The notes under the pieces were generated by a model. The model did no database searches. It was given only the letters and a program-made list of their open reading frames with translations, and was not told the origin of the DNA. Source: Methylovirgula sp. 4M-Z18 (GTDB lineage: Bacteria > Pseudomonadota > Alphaproteobacteria > Rhizobiales > Beijerinckiaceae). From it: a stretch of 64,000 nt of DNA. This document shows positions 28,970-37,898 of the stretch, piece after piece. The stretch spans positions 3,200,874-3,264,873 of the forward strand of contig NZ_CP149574.1 in assembly GCF_037890675.1 (NCBI RefSeq), written 5' to 3'. Position 1 is the stretch's first letter, and the number at the start of each line of letters is the position of its first letter. The translations under genes were made by a program, and so were the position numbers.

Positions 28970-30517
28970 ATAAGCCTGCCCATCAGGCATGGAGAGCTTG
29001 AGGCGATCGGGCTTTCCATCCGTGCTCATCTGATATTGCGCGAAGGCGGTGGGCAGTGGCCCGGAGCTGAGGACAAGGTCCTTGAGGCGGCCTTCCGGCA
29101 GAAGCTTGGCCGTAAAGACATCGCCGTTCCATGGATCGATGGAGAAGCGCGCTCCGGTGGCCTCCAGCGTCATGAGCAAGCGCTCGCCATCGACTTCCAC
29201 GGAAGCCCGCCCGGCGGCCGGGTTTTCAAAATGGCCAGCGAGCGGCGCGAAAGGAGGCGGGGCCTGCGGATCGGCGGGCCGTGCGAAATGCTGGGCCGCT
29301 TGCGCGGCCTCTTCCTGGGCGTTCTTCAGTTTCGTGCCGATATGGTCCTTGGGCGGATTGGACAGGAGCCGATCCATGACCCATGCGCCGAGCGCGTCCG
29401 GCAGGCCGACATTATTGGTATTGGTGAGCACGACCGCGCCCACGCCATGATCCGGCAGGAAGCCGACGAAGGCGCCGAAACTGCTCGTGCCGCCATTGTG
29501 CCAGATCACCGTGCCGTTCGGCGTATTCTGCACGACCCAGCCGAGCGCATAGGAGAGCGTTTCCGTCATGCCCACCTTCGGCGTGCGGGTGGCCGCCATG
29601 CCGGCCGGCGAGACATAGGAACGCTCCTTCAGCGTACCGTTGAAGATCTGCAGGCGCAGCCACTGCGCCATATCTTCGATGGTGGAATTGATATCGCCCG
29701 CACCGTCGTAATCGTAAGGAAAGAGCTGGGTGAAGGGCACCGGCGCGATGGTCTGGGGCGACCAGACATGCCCCGTCGCATGATCGGGCGCGGCTATGAT
29801 CGCGTCCGCCGTGAAGGAGGAGTCCTTCATGCCCAACGGCGTGAGCAATTCCGATTGCAGCACCGCATTCCAGTCCGCGGCACCGGCGGCTTTGGCCACG
29901 ATCCGCCCGGCCACCATATGGGCAATATTGATATAACCGAAAGTAGAGCGGAAACTCGACACCGGTTCGACAAAACGCAGCGACCGGATGAGCGCCGTCT
30001 GATCGAAACCGAACCCCGCGAGCGCGTCGTTGACATAGGGCGGCAGGCCGGAGCGCTGCGCGATCAGATCGAAGACGCGGAATTCCCGCGTCACCCACGG
30101 ATCATGCAACACAAAGTCGGGATAGAGATCGGCCACACGGTCGTCCCAGCGGAAGTGGCCGCGATCGACCATCATGGCGAGCGTTGCAGCCAGAAAGGCT
30201 TTGGTGGTGGAGCCGATCTGAAAGACTGTGCGGGTGGTGACCGGCGCATTCGTCGCGCGGTCCCCTACGCCAAAGCCCTTTGCATAGGCGAGTTGATCCT
30301 GGTGGACGATGCCGATGGCGAGCCCCGGCATATTGAATGCCTTCATGCCACGGGCGATTTCGGCTTCCAGATCGGGGATAAGGGCCTGAATGCGGGCCGA
30401 CATATCGGGCGGGACGGTTTCCGTCTGGGCGGAAACGGGGCTGCCGGAGAGGCCTGTACCAATACCTGCAAGAGCCGCCGTGAGCAGGGCACGGCGACTC
30501 GATCTGATGGCAGTCAT
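28940..30517 (-). CDS. Serine hydrolase, class C beta-lactamase/penicillin-binding fold (secreted)
   Basis: 525 residues from ATG 30517 with GGGGGAAATC upstream. Tat-like signal (SSRRALLTAALAGIGTGL, ending VSAQ). Active-site motifs of the beta-lactamase family: SxxK in GSTTKAFLAA, YxN in FGYINIAHM and HxG in WHNGGTSSF. A C-terminal beta domain of about 120 residues follows (HFENPAAGRASVEVDGERL), as in EstB/Pab87-like hydrolases. Acts in the periplasm on an ester, amide or D-amino-acid peptide. Antibiotic hydrolysis is not implied. Confidence 0.87.
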   Translation of the reverse strand: MTAIRSSRRALLTAALAGIGTGLSGSPVSAQTETVPPDMSARIQALIPDLEAEIARGMKAFNMPGLAIGIVHQDQLAYAKGFGVGDRATNAPVTTRTVFQIGSTTKAFLAATLAMMVDRGHFRWDDRVADLYPDFVLHDPWVTREFRVFDLIAQRSGLPPYVNDALAGFGFDQTALIRSLRFVEPVSSFRSTFGYINIAHMVAGRIVAKAAGAADWNAVLQSELLTPLGMKDSSFTADAIIAAPDHATGHVWSPQTIAPVPFTQLFPYDYDGAGDINSTIEDMAQWLRLQIFNGTLKERSYVSPAGMAATRTPKVGMTETLSYALGWVVQNTPNGTVIWHNGGTSSFGAFVGFLPDHGVGAVVLTNTNNVGLPDALGAWVMDRLLSNPPKDHIGTKLKNAQEEAAQAAQHFARPADPQAPPPFAPLAGHFENPAAGRASVEVDGERLLMTLEATGARFSIDPWNGDVFTAKLLPEGRLKDLVLSSGPLPTAFAQYQMSTDGKPDRLKLSMPDGQAYLFERVAASG

Positions 30518-30670
30518 GATTTCCCCCAATTGATAACATCGCGTGGCGTTACGAAGGCAGACGAAGCTAACCTCCGCCGCCCTATCCGTCCAGTTCGGAC
30601 CAGACGGATAACGGGTTTCGCGCGCGCGACCGATCGCCCGCCTCACCCGCCTGTTGGCAGACCCCTTCGA

Positions 30671-31246
30671 TTAGATATGAGCGCAAAGGAAACCGACGAA
30701 TCCTCCAAGCGCGATCCCCGCCAGAACATCGCTTAGGTAGTGATGGCCCGTCGCCATCCGGGCCCATGACATGGTCAAGATGATGCCGGCGCCAATCGGG
30801 AAGAATTTCCAATCTGCACATATAATTGGCACGACCGAGGCCGCGGCCGTCATCGTATGCCCGCTTGGAAAGGAATATTTGTCCCGGACATCGAGCAGTG
30901 ACGTGATCGACTGGTCCGCTTCGAAGGGGCGTGGGCGAGCGACGTATCGCTTCAACATCGGATAAACAAGATGCAGCATCAACGCGCTTATTGTGGATGT
31001 GATGATGACTGCAGGCGCTTTGTGGCCGAGATAAATGAAGACGACGATGGGCATAAAAACGTAAAGGGGTCCGTTGCCGAGCTTGCTCACAGCGACCGCC
31101 ATTCGTTGGCCAGCGTAGCCGGACGCGGTGAGCGTGACAGCTCGCGCGGCGGCAATATCGACAGAATACATGTAAGCGGTGATTTTTCTCGACTGAACCC
31201 GCGCATCCAAATTGCTGTTGGGACTTGAATTGCAACGGCTAAACAT
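30671..31246 (-). CDS. PAP2-family phosphatase, membrane
   Basis: 191 residues; ATG 31246 has GGAGAG eight bases upstream and replaces a GTG further up. PAP2 motifs: KRYVARPRP, SFPSGHTMTAAA and ARMATGHHYLSDVLAG (the Ser-Arg of SRxxxxxHxxxD is Ala-Arg). Five to six hydrophobic helices. Likely dephosphorylates a lipid phosphate such as undecaprenyl pyrophosphate or phosphatidate on the periplasmic side. Monocistronic. Confidence 0.82.
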   Translation of the reverse strand: MFSRCNSSPNSNLDARVQSRKITAYMYSVDIAAARAVTLTASGYAGQRMAVAVSKLGNGPLYVFMPIVVFIYLGHKAPAVIITSTISALMLHLVYPMLKRYVARPRPFEADQSITSLLDVRDKYSFPSGHTMTAAASVVPIICADWKFFPIGAGIILTMSWARMATGHHYLSDVLAGIALGGFVGFLCAHI

Positions 31247-31520
31247 ACGGGATCTCTCCGCCACTTGCGGGTCATGCGTATGGCCAAGACGTCTGCGTTA
31301 CCGAACCTCTCCAAAATCTCGGAACGCAGGGTGTTCACCATATTGTCCGACTGGAACGACCTGAACAAGAGTCGCAATATGATGGCATTTGAACAATGGC
31401 CGAAATGTGTTCGTTCGGTCGAATATAGGCGCAATTACACCTGCAAGAGTTCGTCGCCTTCGCTTCTCAAGAGGAGTGTCAAAAGTCGATCGACCAGGCG
31501 TCGCGCAGCGATCCAGTGAG

Positions 31521-31549
31521 TTATGGTGACAGTGACCCTCATTGCCGCG
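31521..31549. repeat. Degenerate half of the GGTGACAGTGCAC palindrome family
   Basis: TTATGGTGACAGTGACCCTCATTGCCGCG matches the left half of the 73-bp repeat at 45706 (TTACGGTGACAGTGCACTTCGTTGCCGCA) with few differences. No right half follows. It lies in the gap between the PAP2 and azoreductase genes; nothing else is recognised in 31247-31677, where a short 84-codon frame is not convincing. Confidence 0.55.
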
Positions 31550-31677
31550 TCTCTTTGTTTATTTTGAATCAAATGCACCATCGCCGCAATTGCGTTTCAA
31601 AAGTCGGATGCAAAAGTGTCGCCTTAACCGGGATTCATGCGACCACCGAGCGCCAATCCTTCGACTGTGGCCGCATC

Positions 31678-32286
31678 CTACAGAGCAAGCTGTTCGATGG
31701 CTCTGTTGCCGTTCTGGACGGCATCGATCGCCAGCGCCGGGACATTCGTGCCCTGAGCGCGAATGGTCTGCACGTCCCGCACACCGATAAAACCCAGGAT
31801 CTGCCGCAGATAAGGCTCCACGAAATCCCACGAGCGCCACGGCCCTTCGGTGTAGACGCCGCCCGAAGCGAGGACCAGGATCGCCTTCTTGTCCTGCGCC
31901 AGACCGAGAACGCCATCGCCGGTGTATTGAAAGGTTCTGCCGGGCCGCACGACAAGGTCGATCCAGGCTTTGAGCACGGATGGAATGCCGAAATTCCACA
32001 TCGGCGTCGCAATCACCAGAAGATCGGATTGCAAAAGCTCATTGGTCAATTCATCCGATTGACGCGCGGCCTCTTTGAGCCGTTCCGACTCCGCTGCATC
32101 CTTCGTCGAGATGGCGCGCAGCGTGAGATCGTCGAGATGCGGCAGATGCGCGTCAGCGAGATCGCGGCGCACAAGTTTTGTGGATGGATACACTTTCTTG
32201 CACCATGCGGCGAGGGTCGCGGCAACGGCGCGGCTGGCCGAGTCATTGCCTCTGGGGCTCACTTCAATCATCAAAATCTGTTTCAT
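31678..32286 (-). CDS. azoR: FMN-dependent NADH-azoreductase
   Basis: 202 residues, standard for AzoR/AcpD. Flavodoxin-like fold with the FMN phosphate loop EVSPRGNDSASRAVA, the PMWNFGIPSVLKAWIDLV segment and ASGGVYTEGPW. Reduces quinones and azo compounds with NADH by two-electron transfer. Second gene behind an NTF2-like gene and divergent from an HxlR regulator, the normal arrangement for azoreductases induced by quinones or electrophiles. Confidence 0.9.
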   Translation of the reverse strand: MKQILMIEVSPRGNDSASRAVAATLAAWCKKVYPSTKLVRRDLADAHLPHLDDLTLRAISTKDAAESERLKEAARQSDELTNELLQSDLLVIATPMWNFGIPSVLKAWIDLVVRPGRTFQYTGDGVLGLAQDKKAILVLASGGVYTEGPWRSWDFVEPYLRQILGFIGVRDVQTIRAQGTNVPALAIDAVQNGNRAIEQLAL

Positions 32287-32290
32287 GGCC

Positions 32291-32728
32291 TTACTTCCGC
32301 GCTTGCGCCGTCAGCGCATTCCAAGCCGCGAGAGAATCCATGTAATCTCGCCAATGCGCGATCTTGCGATCCTCGATCCTGATGATCGAGCAGAACCGAT
32401 TGTCGTATGTCGCGCCGCTTGCAAGGATCGTTCCGTGGACCTCATATTCGATGACGAGGCCGCGCCCGTCGTCCGTCTTATGGGCGATCAATTTGTCGAC
32501 GGATTGCAGCGCGATGTGATCAACATAACCCCTGAATGCGGCCATCAGGTCACTCCGACCCCGGATCACGCGCGGCCAGCCACCGAGGTCATACAGGACT
32601 TCGTAGACGGTCTTGTCGGTGACAACGTCGAAAAAATGATCGCCATCGACCAGACCGCCCAACGCTTGGCGCACCGCGTCGAAATATGGCGCGGCAGGCC
32701 TGTAGGCGGCATATTTCTCGCTCGGCAT
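32291..32728 (-). CDS. SnoaL/NTF2-like protein
   Basis: 145 residues from ATG 32728 (GGAGAG upstream). NTF2-fold features: VDGDHFFDVVTDKTVYEVLYDL, RGRSDLMAAFRGYV, VIEYEVHGT and SIIRIEDRKIAHWRDYMDS. Such proteins are isomerases, hydrolases or binding proteins; the substrate is unknown. It ends four bases before azoR, so they are one operon, probably repressed by the divergent HxlR regulator. Confidence 0.8.
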   Translation of the reverse strand: MPSEKYAAYRPAAPYFDAVRQALGGLVDGDHFFDVVTDKTVYEVLYDLGGWPRVIRGRSDLMAAFRGYVDHIALQSVDKLIAHKTDDGRGLVIEYEVHGTILASGATYDNRFCSIIRIEDRKIAHWRDYMDSLAAWNALTAQARK

Positions 32729-32847
32729 ATGTGGGCTCTCCATGCGCTTCCGTGATCTTGCTTACGACATGCGAGCTACCTATAAATCGGAAGCGGCTTG
32801 CAAAGAAGAAGGCACTTTGAAATCAGTCACTAACACCGAGGTAAGCG

Positions 32848-33243
32848 ATGGGAAAGGCCCGCAAGGCGGGGGGACTCGACCCTGCAGCGATCTGCCGAAG
32901 TTCCGATCCGATGGCGGTACGGGAACTGCTCTCGAAGATTGGCGACACGTGGACGATCTTTGTCATCCTCTCGCTCGATCTCCTCGGTGGACGCGCCCGG
33001 TTCTCCGAACTTGAACGTTCCGTTCCCGGAATTTCTCAGCGGATGTTGTCGTCCACCCTGAAGAACCTCGAACGTGACGGGCTCGTGATCCGCGAGGTGT
33101 TCGCCGAAGTGCCGCCACGCGTCGAGTATGAAATGACGGCCCTCGGCAAGAGCCTGCTGCGCCCCACGCTTGGTCTCGTCGATTGGGCCAAGGCCAATTG
33201 GGAGCAGGTCAGGCAGGCACAATCCGACTACGACGCGCCTTAA
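32848..33243 (+). CDS. HxlR-family transcriptional regulator
   Basis: 131 residues. Winged helix of the HxlR type: IGDTWTIFVILSLDLLGG, RFSELERSVPGISQRMLSSTLKNLERDGLV and PPRVEYEMTALGKSLL. A cysteine at DPAAICRSSDP lies at the position used for quinone or aldehyde sensing in HypR/QorR/YodB-type regulators. It is divergent from the NTF2-like/azoR operon across a 119-bp gap, so it probably represses that operon until the cysteine is modified (inference). Confidence 0.88.
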   Translation: MGKARKAGGLDPAAICRSSDPMAVRELLSKIGDTWTIFVILSLDLLGGRARFSELERSVPGISQRMLSSTLKNLERDGLVIREVFAEVPPRVEYEMTALGKSLLRPTLGLVDWAKANWEQVRQAQSDYDAP

Positions 33244-33288
33244 CCTTCGTATTGACTTAGCCCAAGAAGAACGTGCACGGTTTCCTTC

Positions 33289-33711
33289 ATGTCGATGCCT
33301 GAAGCGCTCTCAAAATGCCTTGTCCTCAATACAGTCGCGGCGGCGCGGACGCTGCTGCGGCAAGGCGATGCAAGGTTCAAACCATTCGGGGCGACGGTCC
33401 AGCAGTTCTCGCTTCTTGCGGCGATCCGGTTTCATCCGGGCCAGCCAGTCATGAGCTTAGCGCAACGCGTTTTGCTCGATCGGACAAGCCTCACCCGAAA
33501 TCTTGATCTTCTTGAGCAAAAGGGCTTGGTCCGGCGTGCTTCGGAAACTGTCGGGAATGTGCGTGTTTGCGAACTCACGAAAAGCGGAAACCGCCTCCTC
33601 GACCAACTTCTGGTGGCGTGGCAACAGGCGCAAACCGATTTTTCGCAAGACCTTTCCCAAGAAGAAGCGGAAACATATCTGCGCATAGCCAAGCATTTTG
33701 CGAATGGATGA
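33289..33711 (+). CDS. MarR-family transcriptional regulator
   Basis: 140 residues. Winged helix with QQFSLLAAIRFHPGQPVMSLAQRVLLDRTSLTRNLDLLEQKGLVRR and a NVRVCELTKSG wing. Two cysteines (SKCLVLN, RVCELT). Lies between an HxlR gene and a ketoacyl synthase on the same strand. An inverted repeat 74 bp upstream of the next gene's coding start region is a candidate operator. Ligand unknown. Confidence 0.85.
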   Translation: MSMPEALSKCLVLNTVAAARTLLRQGDARFKPFGATVQQFSLLAAIRFHPGQPVMSLAQRVLLDRTSLTRNLDLLEQKGLVRRASETVGNVRVCELTKSGNRLLDQLLVAWQQAQTDFSQDLSQEEAETYLRIAKHFANG

Positions 33712-33746
33712 ACGTTGCGGAAATCGGTAGTGTTCGCGTTCTTAAT

Positions 33747-33773
33747 TGTGTATATGCACAGTGCTGATACACA
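33747..33773. promoter_or_regulatory. Inverted repeat TGTGTAT / ATACACA before the ketoacyl synthase
   Basis: Two perfect 7-bp arms spaced by 13 bp lie directly upstream of the ketoacyl synthase start (33785) and just after the MarR gene. Candidate binding site for the adjacent MarR regulator. Spacing of about two helical turns between arm centres fits a dimer. Confidence 0.4.
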
Positions 33774-33784
33774 TCGGAGTGAAC

Positions 33785-35053
33785 ATGCACGACCCTATCG
33801 TAGTCACCGGCCTTGGCGCAGTGTCTCCCCTCGGCGCTGGCGTCGCAACCAATTGGCGGAGGCTCGTCGCCGGTCAAAGCGGCATCCGAACGAACACACG
33901 TTTCGATGTCGCGGGGTGGAAATGCTCTGTGGCCGGCCTCGTCCCCTCGATCAAGGACGATTCCGAGGGGTTTGATCCTGAGACAGTCATGGAGCCGCGG
34001 GACCTGCGCCGGAACGATTTGTTCATTCAATATGCCATGGCCGCCGCATCCGAAGCCTTGCAACAGGCGGGGTGGCATCCGGAACGCTCTGAGGAGCGGG
34101 CACGGACGGCGACCCTCATTGGAACGGGCGTCGGCGGTGTTCCGGCCATCACGGCCGCGAGCGAGACCATCCGCACGTCCGGCATACGCCGCTTGTCGCC
34201 TTTCGTGGTGCCCTCCTTCCTGCCGAATCTCGCGGCCGGGCAAATCGCCATTCGTTTTCATTTTAACGGTCCGGCTGGCTCGCCGACGACAGCCTGCGCG
34301 GCATCGGCGCAGGCGATCGGGGACGCCATGCGCTTGATACGCGCGGGAGAGGCTGACATTGCCTTGTGCGGGGGAGCGGAAGCCTGCGTTGATCCCGTCG
34401 CCATCGGCGGTTTCACGGCGGCAAAGGCGTTGAGCTTCAATTTCAACGACGATCCACAGCGCGCGTCACGGCCTTTTGACCGCGATCATGATGGGTTTGT
34501 TCTGTCGGAAGGCGCGGCGATGCTGGTGATCGAACGCTTGTCTCATGCCGAGCGGCGCGGCGCGCGACCGCTTGCGGTGCTCTCCGGCTATGGCACGACG
34601 ACCGACGCGCATCACGTCACGGCGGGCTGGCCTGATGGACGAGAAGCTGCGCGCGCCATGGAAATCGCCTTGTCGATGGCCGGAATCGATCCGCATCAAG
34701 TCGGCTATGTCAACGCGCATGCTACCTCTACGCCAGTCGGCGACGCGGCCGAGCTGGCCGCGCTGGAAAAATTCTTCGGCACGGCTGGCGGTCGCGTCCC
34801 GGTGGGTTCGACCAAATCGGCAACCGGACACATGCTCGGCGCTGCTGGCGCGATCGAAGCCGTATTCTCCGTCTTGGCCATCCAAAACCAATTGCTCCCC
34901 CCGAGCCTGAATATCGAGAACGCAATGCCGGAGGCAGAGGGATTCGATCTTCTTTCCAGCGGAGCCCGCGCCTCGGACGTCGAGCATGTGCTCTCCAACG
35001 CCTTCGGTTTCGGCGGTGTCAATGCCGCTTTGGTCTTCAGCCGACAGAGGTGA
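33785..35053 (+). CDS. 3-oxoacyl-ACP synthase II-like condensing enzyme
   Basis: 422 residues from ATG 33785 (GGAGTG upstream). Ketosynthase fold with the catalytic Cys in TTACAASAQAIG (about residue 174), the first His in NAHATSTPVGD and the second in KSATGHMLGAAG, so the triad is complete. Closest to FabF/NodE. It lies alone, away from acpP and other fab genes, behind a MarR regulator. An auxiliary fatty-acid or specialised-lipid condensing enzyme under local control is likelier than the housekeeping fabF. Confidence 0.85.
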   Translation: MHDPIVVTGLGAVSPLGAGVATNWRRLVAGQSGIRTNTRFDVAGWKCSVAGLVPSIKDDSEGFDPETVMEPRDLRRNDLFIQYAMAAASEALQQAGWHPERSEERARTATLIGTGVGGVPAITAASETIRTSGIRRLSPFVVPSFLPNLAAGQIAIRFHFNGPAGSPTTACAASAQAIGDAMRLIRAGEADIALCGGAEACVDPVAIGGFTAAKALSFNFNDDPQRASRPFDRDHDGFVLSEGAAMLVIERLSHAERRGARPLAVLSGYGTTTDAHHVTAGWPDGREAARAMEIALSMAGIDPHQVGYVNAHATSTPVGDAAELAALEKFFGTAGGRVPVGSTKSATGHMLGAAGAIEAVFSVLAIQNQLLPPSLNIENAMPEAEGFDLLSSGARASDVEHVLSNAFGFGGVNAALVFSRQR

Positions 35054-35065
35054 TCTGCTCTTGGG

Positions 35066-35842
35066 TCAGATCTCGCGCGAGACCTGTTTGCGCACTTCAT
35101 CCGCCAGAGGATGCAATCGCTCCGGCGGAGCTGGCCCAACGAGACTGTATCCGAGGCCCTTTTCGGCCCAGGTGTAGCCATGGAGGTTGCCGCTGGTCTG
35201 CGGCGCCATCGGCATATTCTGATCGACGACCATCACACGCGTGAGCATCACGAGGCGCGTGCCATGGTCGTCGTCATACATGAACATGGCGGCCGGACCA
35301 TGCGCCGTTGCCACAATGCGTCCGCCCATGAGCCGGAAACCGGAGGCCGAGAGATCGGGGATCGCGATGGCGCGGCCCAATCGCTGGGTCGTCCAACCGA
35401 CGAGTTCTGCGCGATCGGATCCTTTGAGCTCGACGGGTCTCAGATGGTCGGGCGCGTAGACCTCGTAAGTTGCGGTTGCCTCCTCGGCGAGCGCGGCGAT
35501 GCCTTCCGGCGATTGCGTTGTGCCCCGGAGCGACCAACCGCCTATGCCGCCCAGACACAGCAGGAGCACCGCTGCGGCCGCGCCCATCCACCGCGACAGG
35601 GCAGCCGGCCGTCTCCGGCGCGCGATGATCTGCGCGAGATTCAATTGCGGCGGGATGGGCTCTTCGGCGATCTGCGCATATCCTGCCTTCAGCAAGTCAC
35701 GCTGACGGCCGTAGGCTGCCACCCGCTTCGCAATGTCCGGATGACTATTGAGATAAGCGGCGACTTCTTCTCTGCGCCGAACGTCGAGCGTCTGATCGGC
35801 GAAGCGGTGCAATTCCTCTTCCGTGATCGGCCGAATGGTCAT
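35066..35842 (-). CDS. Membrane-anchored anti-sigma factor
   Basis: 258 residues. The N-terminal domain (ITEEELHRFADQTLDVRRREEVAAYL) resembles zinc-less anti-sigma domains. One transmembrane helix lies at about 86-104 (MGAAAAVLLLCLGGIGGW), followed by a periplasmic domain containing VYAPDHLRPVEL and GRAIAIPDLSASGFRLMGGRIV. Overall the same architecture as the products at 17203 and 51130. The start overlaps the sigma stop (ATGA). Confidence 0.83.
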   Translation of the reverse strand: MTIRPITEEELHRFADQTLDVRRREEVAAYLNSHPDIAKRVAAYGRQRDLLKAGYAQIAEEPIPPQLNLAQIIARRRRPAALSRWMGAAAAVLLLCLGGIGGWSLRGTTQSPEGIAALAEEATATYEVYAPDHLRPVELKGSDRAELVGWTTQRLGRAIAIPDLSASGFRLMGGRIVATAHGPAAMFMYDDDHGTRLVMLTRVMVVDQNMPMAPQTSGNLHGYTWAEKGLGYSLVGPAPPERLHPLADEVRKQVSREI

Positions 35843-36366
35843 TTCACCCTCCGCAGGAAAGGCTTTGGCGGCTGCTCTTTACGAACGCCGTCCATCAATT
35901 CGATCAAGCGGTCGCGCGATCGCGACAGACGCGACATGACCGTGCCGACAGGAATGCCGAGAACATCGGCCGTTTGCGCGTAGGACAGATCTTCGAGGGC
36001 GACCAGAAACAGCACTGTGCGCTGCTCGTCGGGCAAAAGATCAACGCAGCGCAGCATATGCTGAACCTCTATCGTTTTCTCCTGGTTCGCCATGTGTGAG
36101 ACGTCGCGCTCGGGCGCGTCCTCGATCGCGACTTCGACCGGACTTCGCCTCTGCTGGCGAAACCGGTTGACCGCCAGATGATGCAGGATCGTGAACATCC
36201 AGGTCCGCGGATCAGCGTCGGGACGGCGCTGATGCCATCGGCTCACAGCGCGTTCCAGACAATCCTGCACCAGATCGTCCGCGGCGAAGCGATCCTTGAC
36301 GAGAACGCGGGCATAGCGACGAAGGGCCGGGATCAATGGCTCGATCAGGTGCACCATGTCGTTCAT
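35839..36366 (-). CDS. ECF RNA polymerase sigma factor
   Basis: 175 residues from ATG 36366. Region 2 is PALRRYARVLVKDRFAADDLVQDCLERA; region 4 is LPDEQRTVLFLVALEDLSYAQTADVLGIPVGTVMSRLSRSRDRL. Overlaps its anti-sigma gene. It is the third part of a same-strand series (DUF305, YVTN protein, sigma, anti-sigma) whose likely promoter is at 38460-38486. Confidence 0.88.
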   Translation of the reverse strand: MNDMVHLIEPLIPALRRYARVLVKDRFAADDLVQDCLERAVSRWHQRRPDADPRTWMFTILHHLAVNRFRQQRRSPVEVAIEDAPERDVSHMANQEKTIEVQHMLRCVDLLPDEQRTVLFLVALEDLSYAQTADVLGIPVGTVMSRLSRSRDRLIELMDGVRKEQPPKPFLRRVK

Positions 36367-36430
36367 GGTCAGAGACCTTCGAAATATTGATCGCCCGGCG
36401 GGCAATCCGGCCGGGCGGGGATCATACGGA

Positions 36431-37885
36431 TCAATGGCCCTGCACTTGGATGACGTTGCGGGGCTTGCCTGCCGCGTTTTCAGCGATGACAAGATAGCGT
36501 TTTTCACCCTTGACGTCGCTCTGCACGATCTGCCGGATCGGACCCGTCGCATTGACGATAGCCGATCCGGCGGGGTTGGTCATGAAGTTGGCGAGCGGCT
36601 GCAATTCGCCATTGCCGTCAAGTGCGGTGGACAGGGCCAGAATATACGGCTTCTTTGACTCGAGACCCGTGACGGAAGCCTGGAGAACCTGGATCAGGCC
36701 CTGATCGAACAGAGATATGCTTGTGGGCGGCTCGCCGCCGGATTTTCCGACCGCTGCAAGGGTCAGATGGGTCGTCTGTCCGGCAAGGCCGAGCGGTTGC
36801 AAGTTATCCGCGCCAGCGCCGTCCGAAACCGCGTTGGGAACATAGGCGATCGCTTGTGGCGCTTGGCCAATCGGAATCGTCGCGATGACTTTGTTGGTCA
36901 GCGTGTCGATTGCAGCCAGCGCATCGGCATTCTCGAGGCCAACATAGATACGCGTGCCATCGCCGGACGGCCAAACGCCATGCGGGAGATTGCCGACCGG
37001 AATCGTCGCAACTTGCGCAAACGTATCGGTGCGGAAAACCTTCACCTGGTTCGGGCCGCCGACCGTGACATAGGCGAACGAACCGTTCTTGTTCACGGCG
37101 AAATTGACGTGGTTTGTGATCGGCCCAGTATCAAGCGTCTTGATCAGGTCGAACGGCGGCTGGGCGTTGAAGACCTGCGTCTTGCCGACGTCCTTGAGCG
37201 TGAACCAGACCTGCTTTCCATCCGCGGTCGCGGCGATATTCGGGCAGAAGGGGCTTTCCTGCTTGACGCGCGCCACGATCTGGTGGTCGGCGACGGTGAT
37301 GACGTCGGTCTCGGGATTGAAGGACGAACAGACATAACCGTACTTTCCATCCGGGGAGAAGATCTGCATGCCGGGCCCATTCGGCGTCTTGATGCGGGTC
37401 TTTTCCTCGAATGTATTGGCGTCGAGGACAGCGACGTAGTCCTCGCCGCGAACCGTCACCCAGACTTCCCTGCCGTCGGGTGTAAAGAAGGCTTCGTGCG
37501 GCGAACGGCCGACATAAGTCGTATGTTTGACCGCATTCGTCGCCGTGTCGATGAAGGTTACGGAATTGGATCCGATCGAGACGACGGCAAGCGTTTTGTG
37601 GTCGGGGGAGAAGCCCATGCCGTGGACCAGCACCTGTCCCTTGTAGAGCGGGCTGAAATTGCCCGGCTGCGGGTCGCCGAGGCGGATGACACCGAGAAGC
37701 TTGTTGTCGACCGGATCCGTCACCGACACCGTGTTGGAGAATTGCTCGGCGGCATAGACGCGGTCGCGATGGCTCACGGCGATATCGGCGTCGGCCGCTG
37801 TGCCCGGCGCCTGTCCGGCCGACGCCGATGCGCAAAGCAAAATCGTGCTGGCGAGCAAGCTCGCGGAAAACAAGCTGCGTGTCAT
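36431..37885 (-). CDS. Secreted YVTN/YncE-like beta-propeller protein
   Basis: 484 residues with a signal peptide (SLFSASLLASTILLCASASA). At least six propeller blades of the YVTN type are seen (MGFSPDHKTLAVVSIGSNSVTF, PHEAFFTPDGREVWVTVRGED, QIFSPDGKYGYVCSS, HGVWPSGDGTRIYVGLEN). A C-terminal extension of about 110 residues (THLTLAAVGKSGG... IRQIVQSDVKGEKRYLVI) forms a separate beta domain. Periplasmic; could bind metal or protein partners. Fourteen bases behind the DUF305 gene. Confidence 0.85.
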   Translation of the reverse strand: MTRSLFSASLLASTILLCASASAGQAPGTAADADIAVSHRDRVYAAEQFSNTVSVTDPVDNKLLGVIRLGDPQPGNFSPLYKGQVLVHGMGFSPDHKTLAVVSIGSNSVTFIDTATNAVKHTTYVGRSPHEAFFTPDGREVWVTVRGEDYVAVLDANTFEEKTRIKTPNGPGMQIFSPDGKYGYVCSSFNPETDVITVADHQIVARVKQESPFCPNIAATADGKQVWFTLKDVGKTQVFNAQPPFDLIKTLDTGPITNHVNFAVNKNGSFAYVTVGGPNQVKVFRTDTFAQVATIPVGNLPHGVWPSGDGTRIYVGLENADALAAIDTLTNKVIATIPIGQAPQAIAYVPNAVSDGAGADNLQPLGLAGQTTHLTLAAVGKSGGEPPTSISLFDQGLIQVLQASVTGLESKKPYILALSTALDGNGELQPLANFMTNPAGSAIVNATGPIRQIVQSDVKGEKRYLVIAENAAGKPRNVIQVQGH

Positions 37886-37898
37886 ATCTTGTACGCTC

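Noticed and set aside
28940-30517. Antibiotic-resistance beta-lactamase
   Set aside because: The fold is shared, but the long C-terminal beta domain and context fit an esterase/peptidase-type serine hydrolase.
31265-31519. 84-codon frame between PAP2 and azoR
   Set aside because: Starts with weak context, no domain, and ends just before a degenerate palindrome; likely chance.
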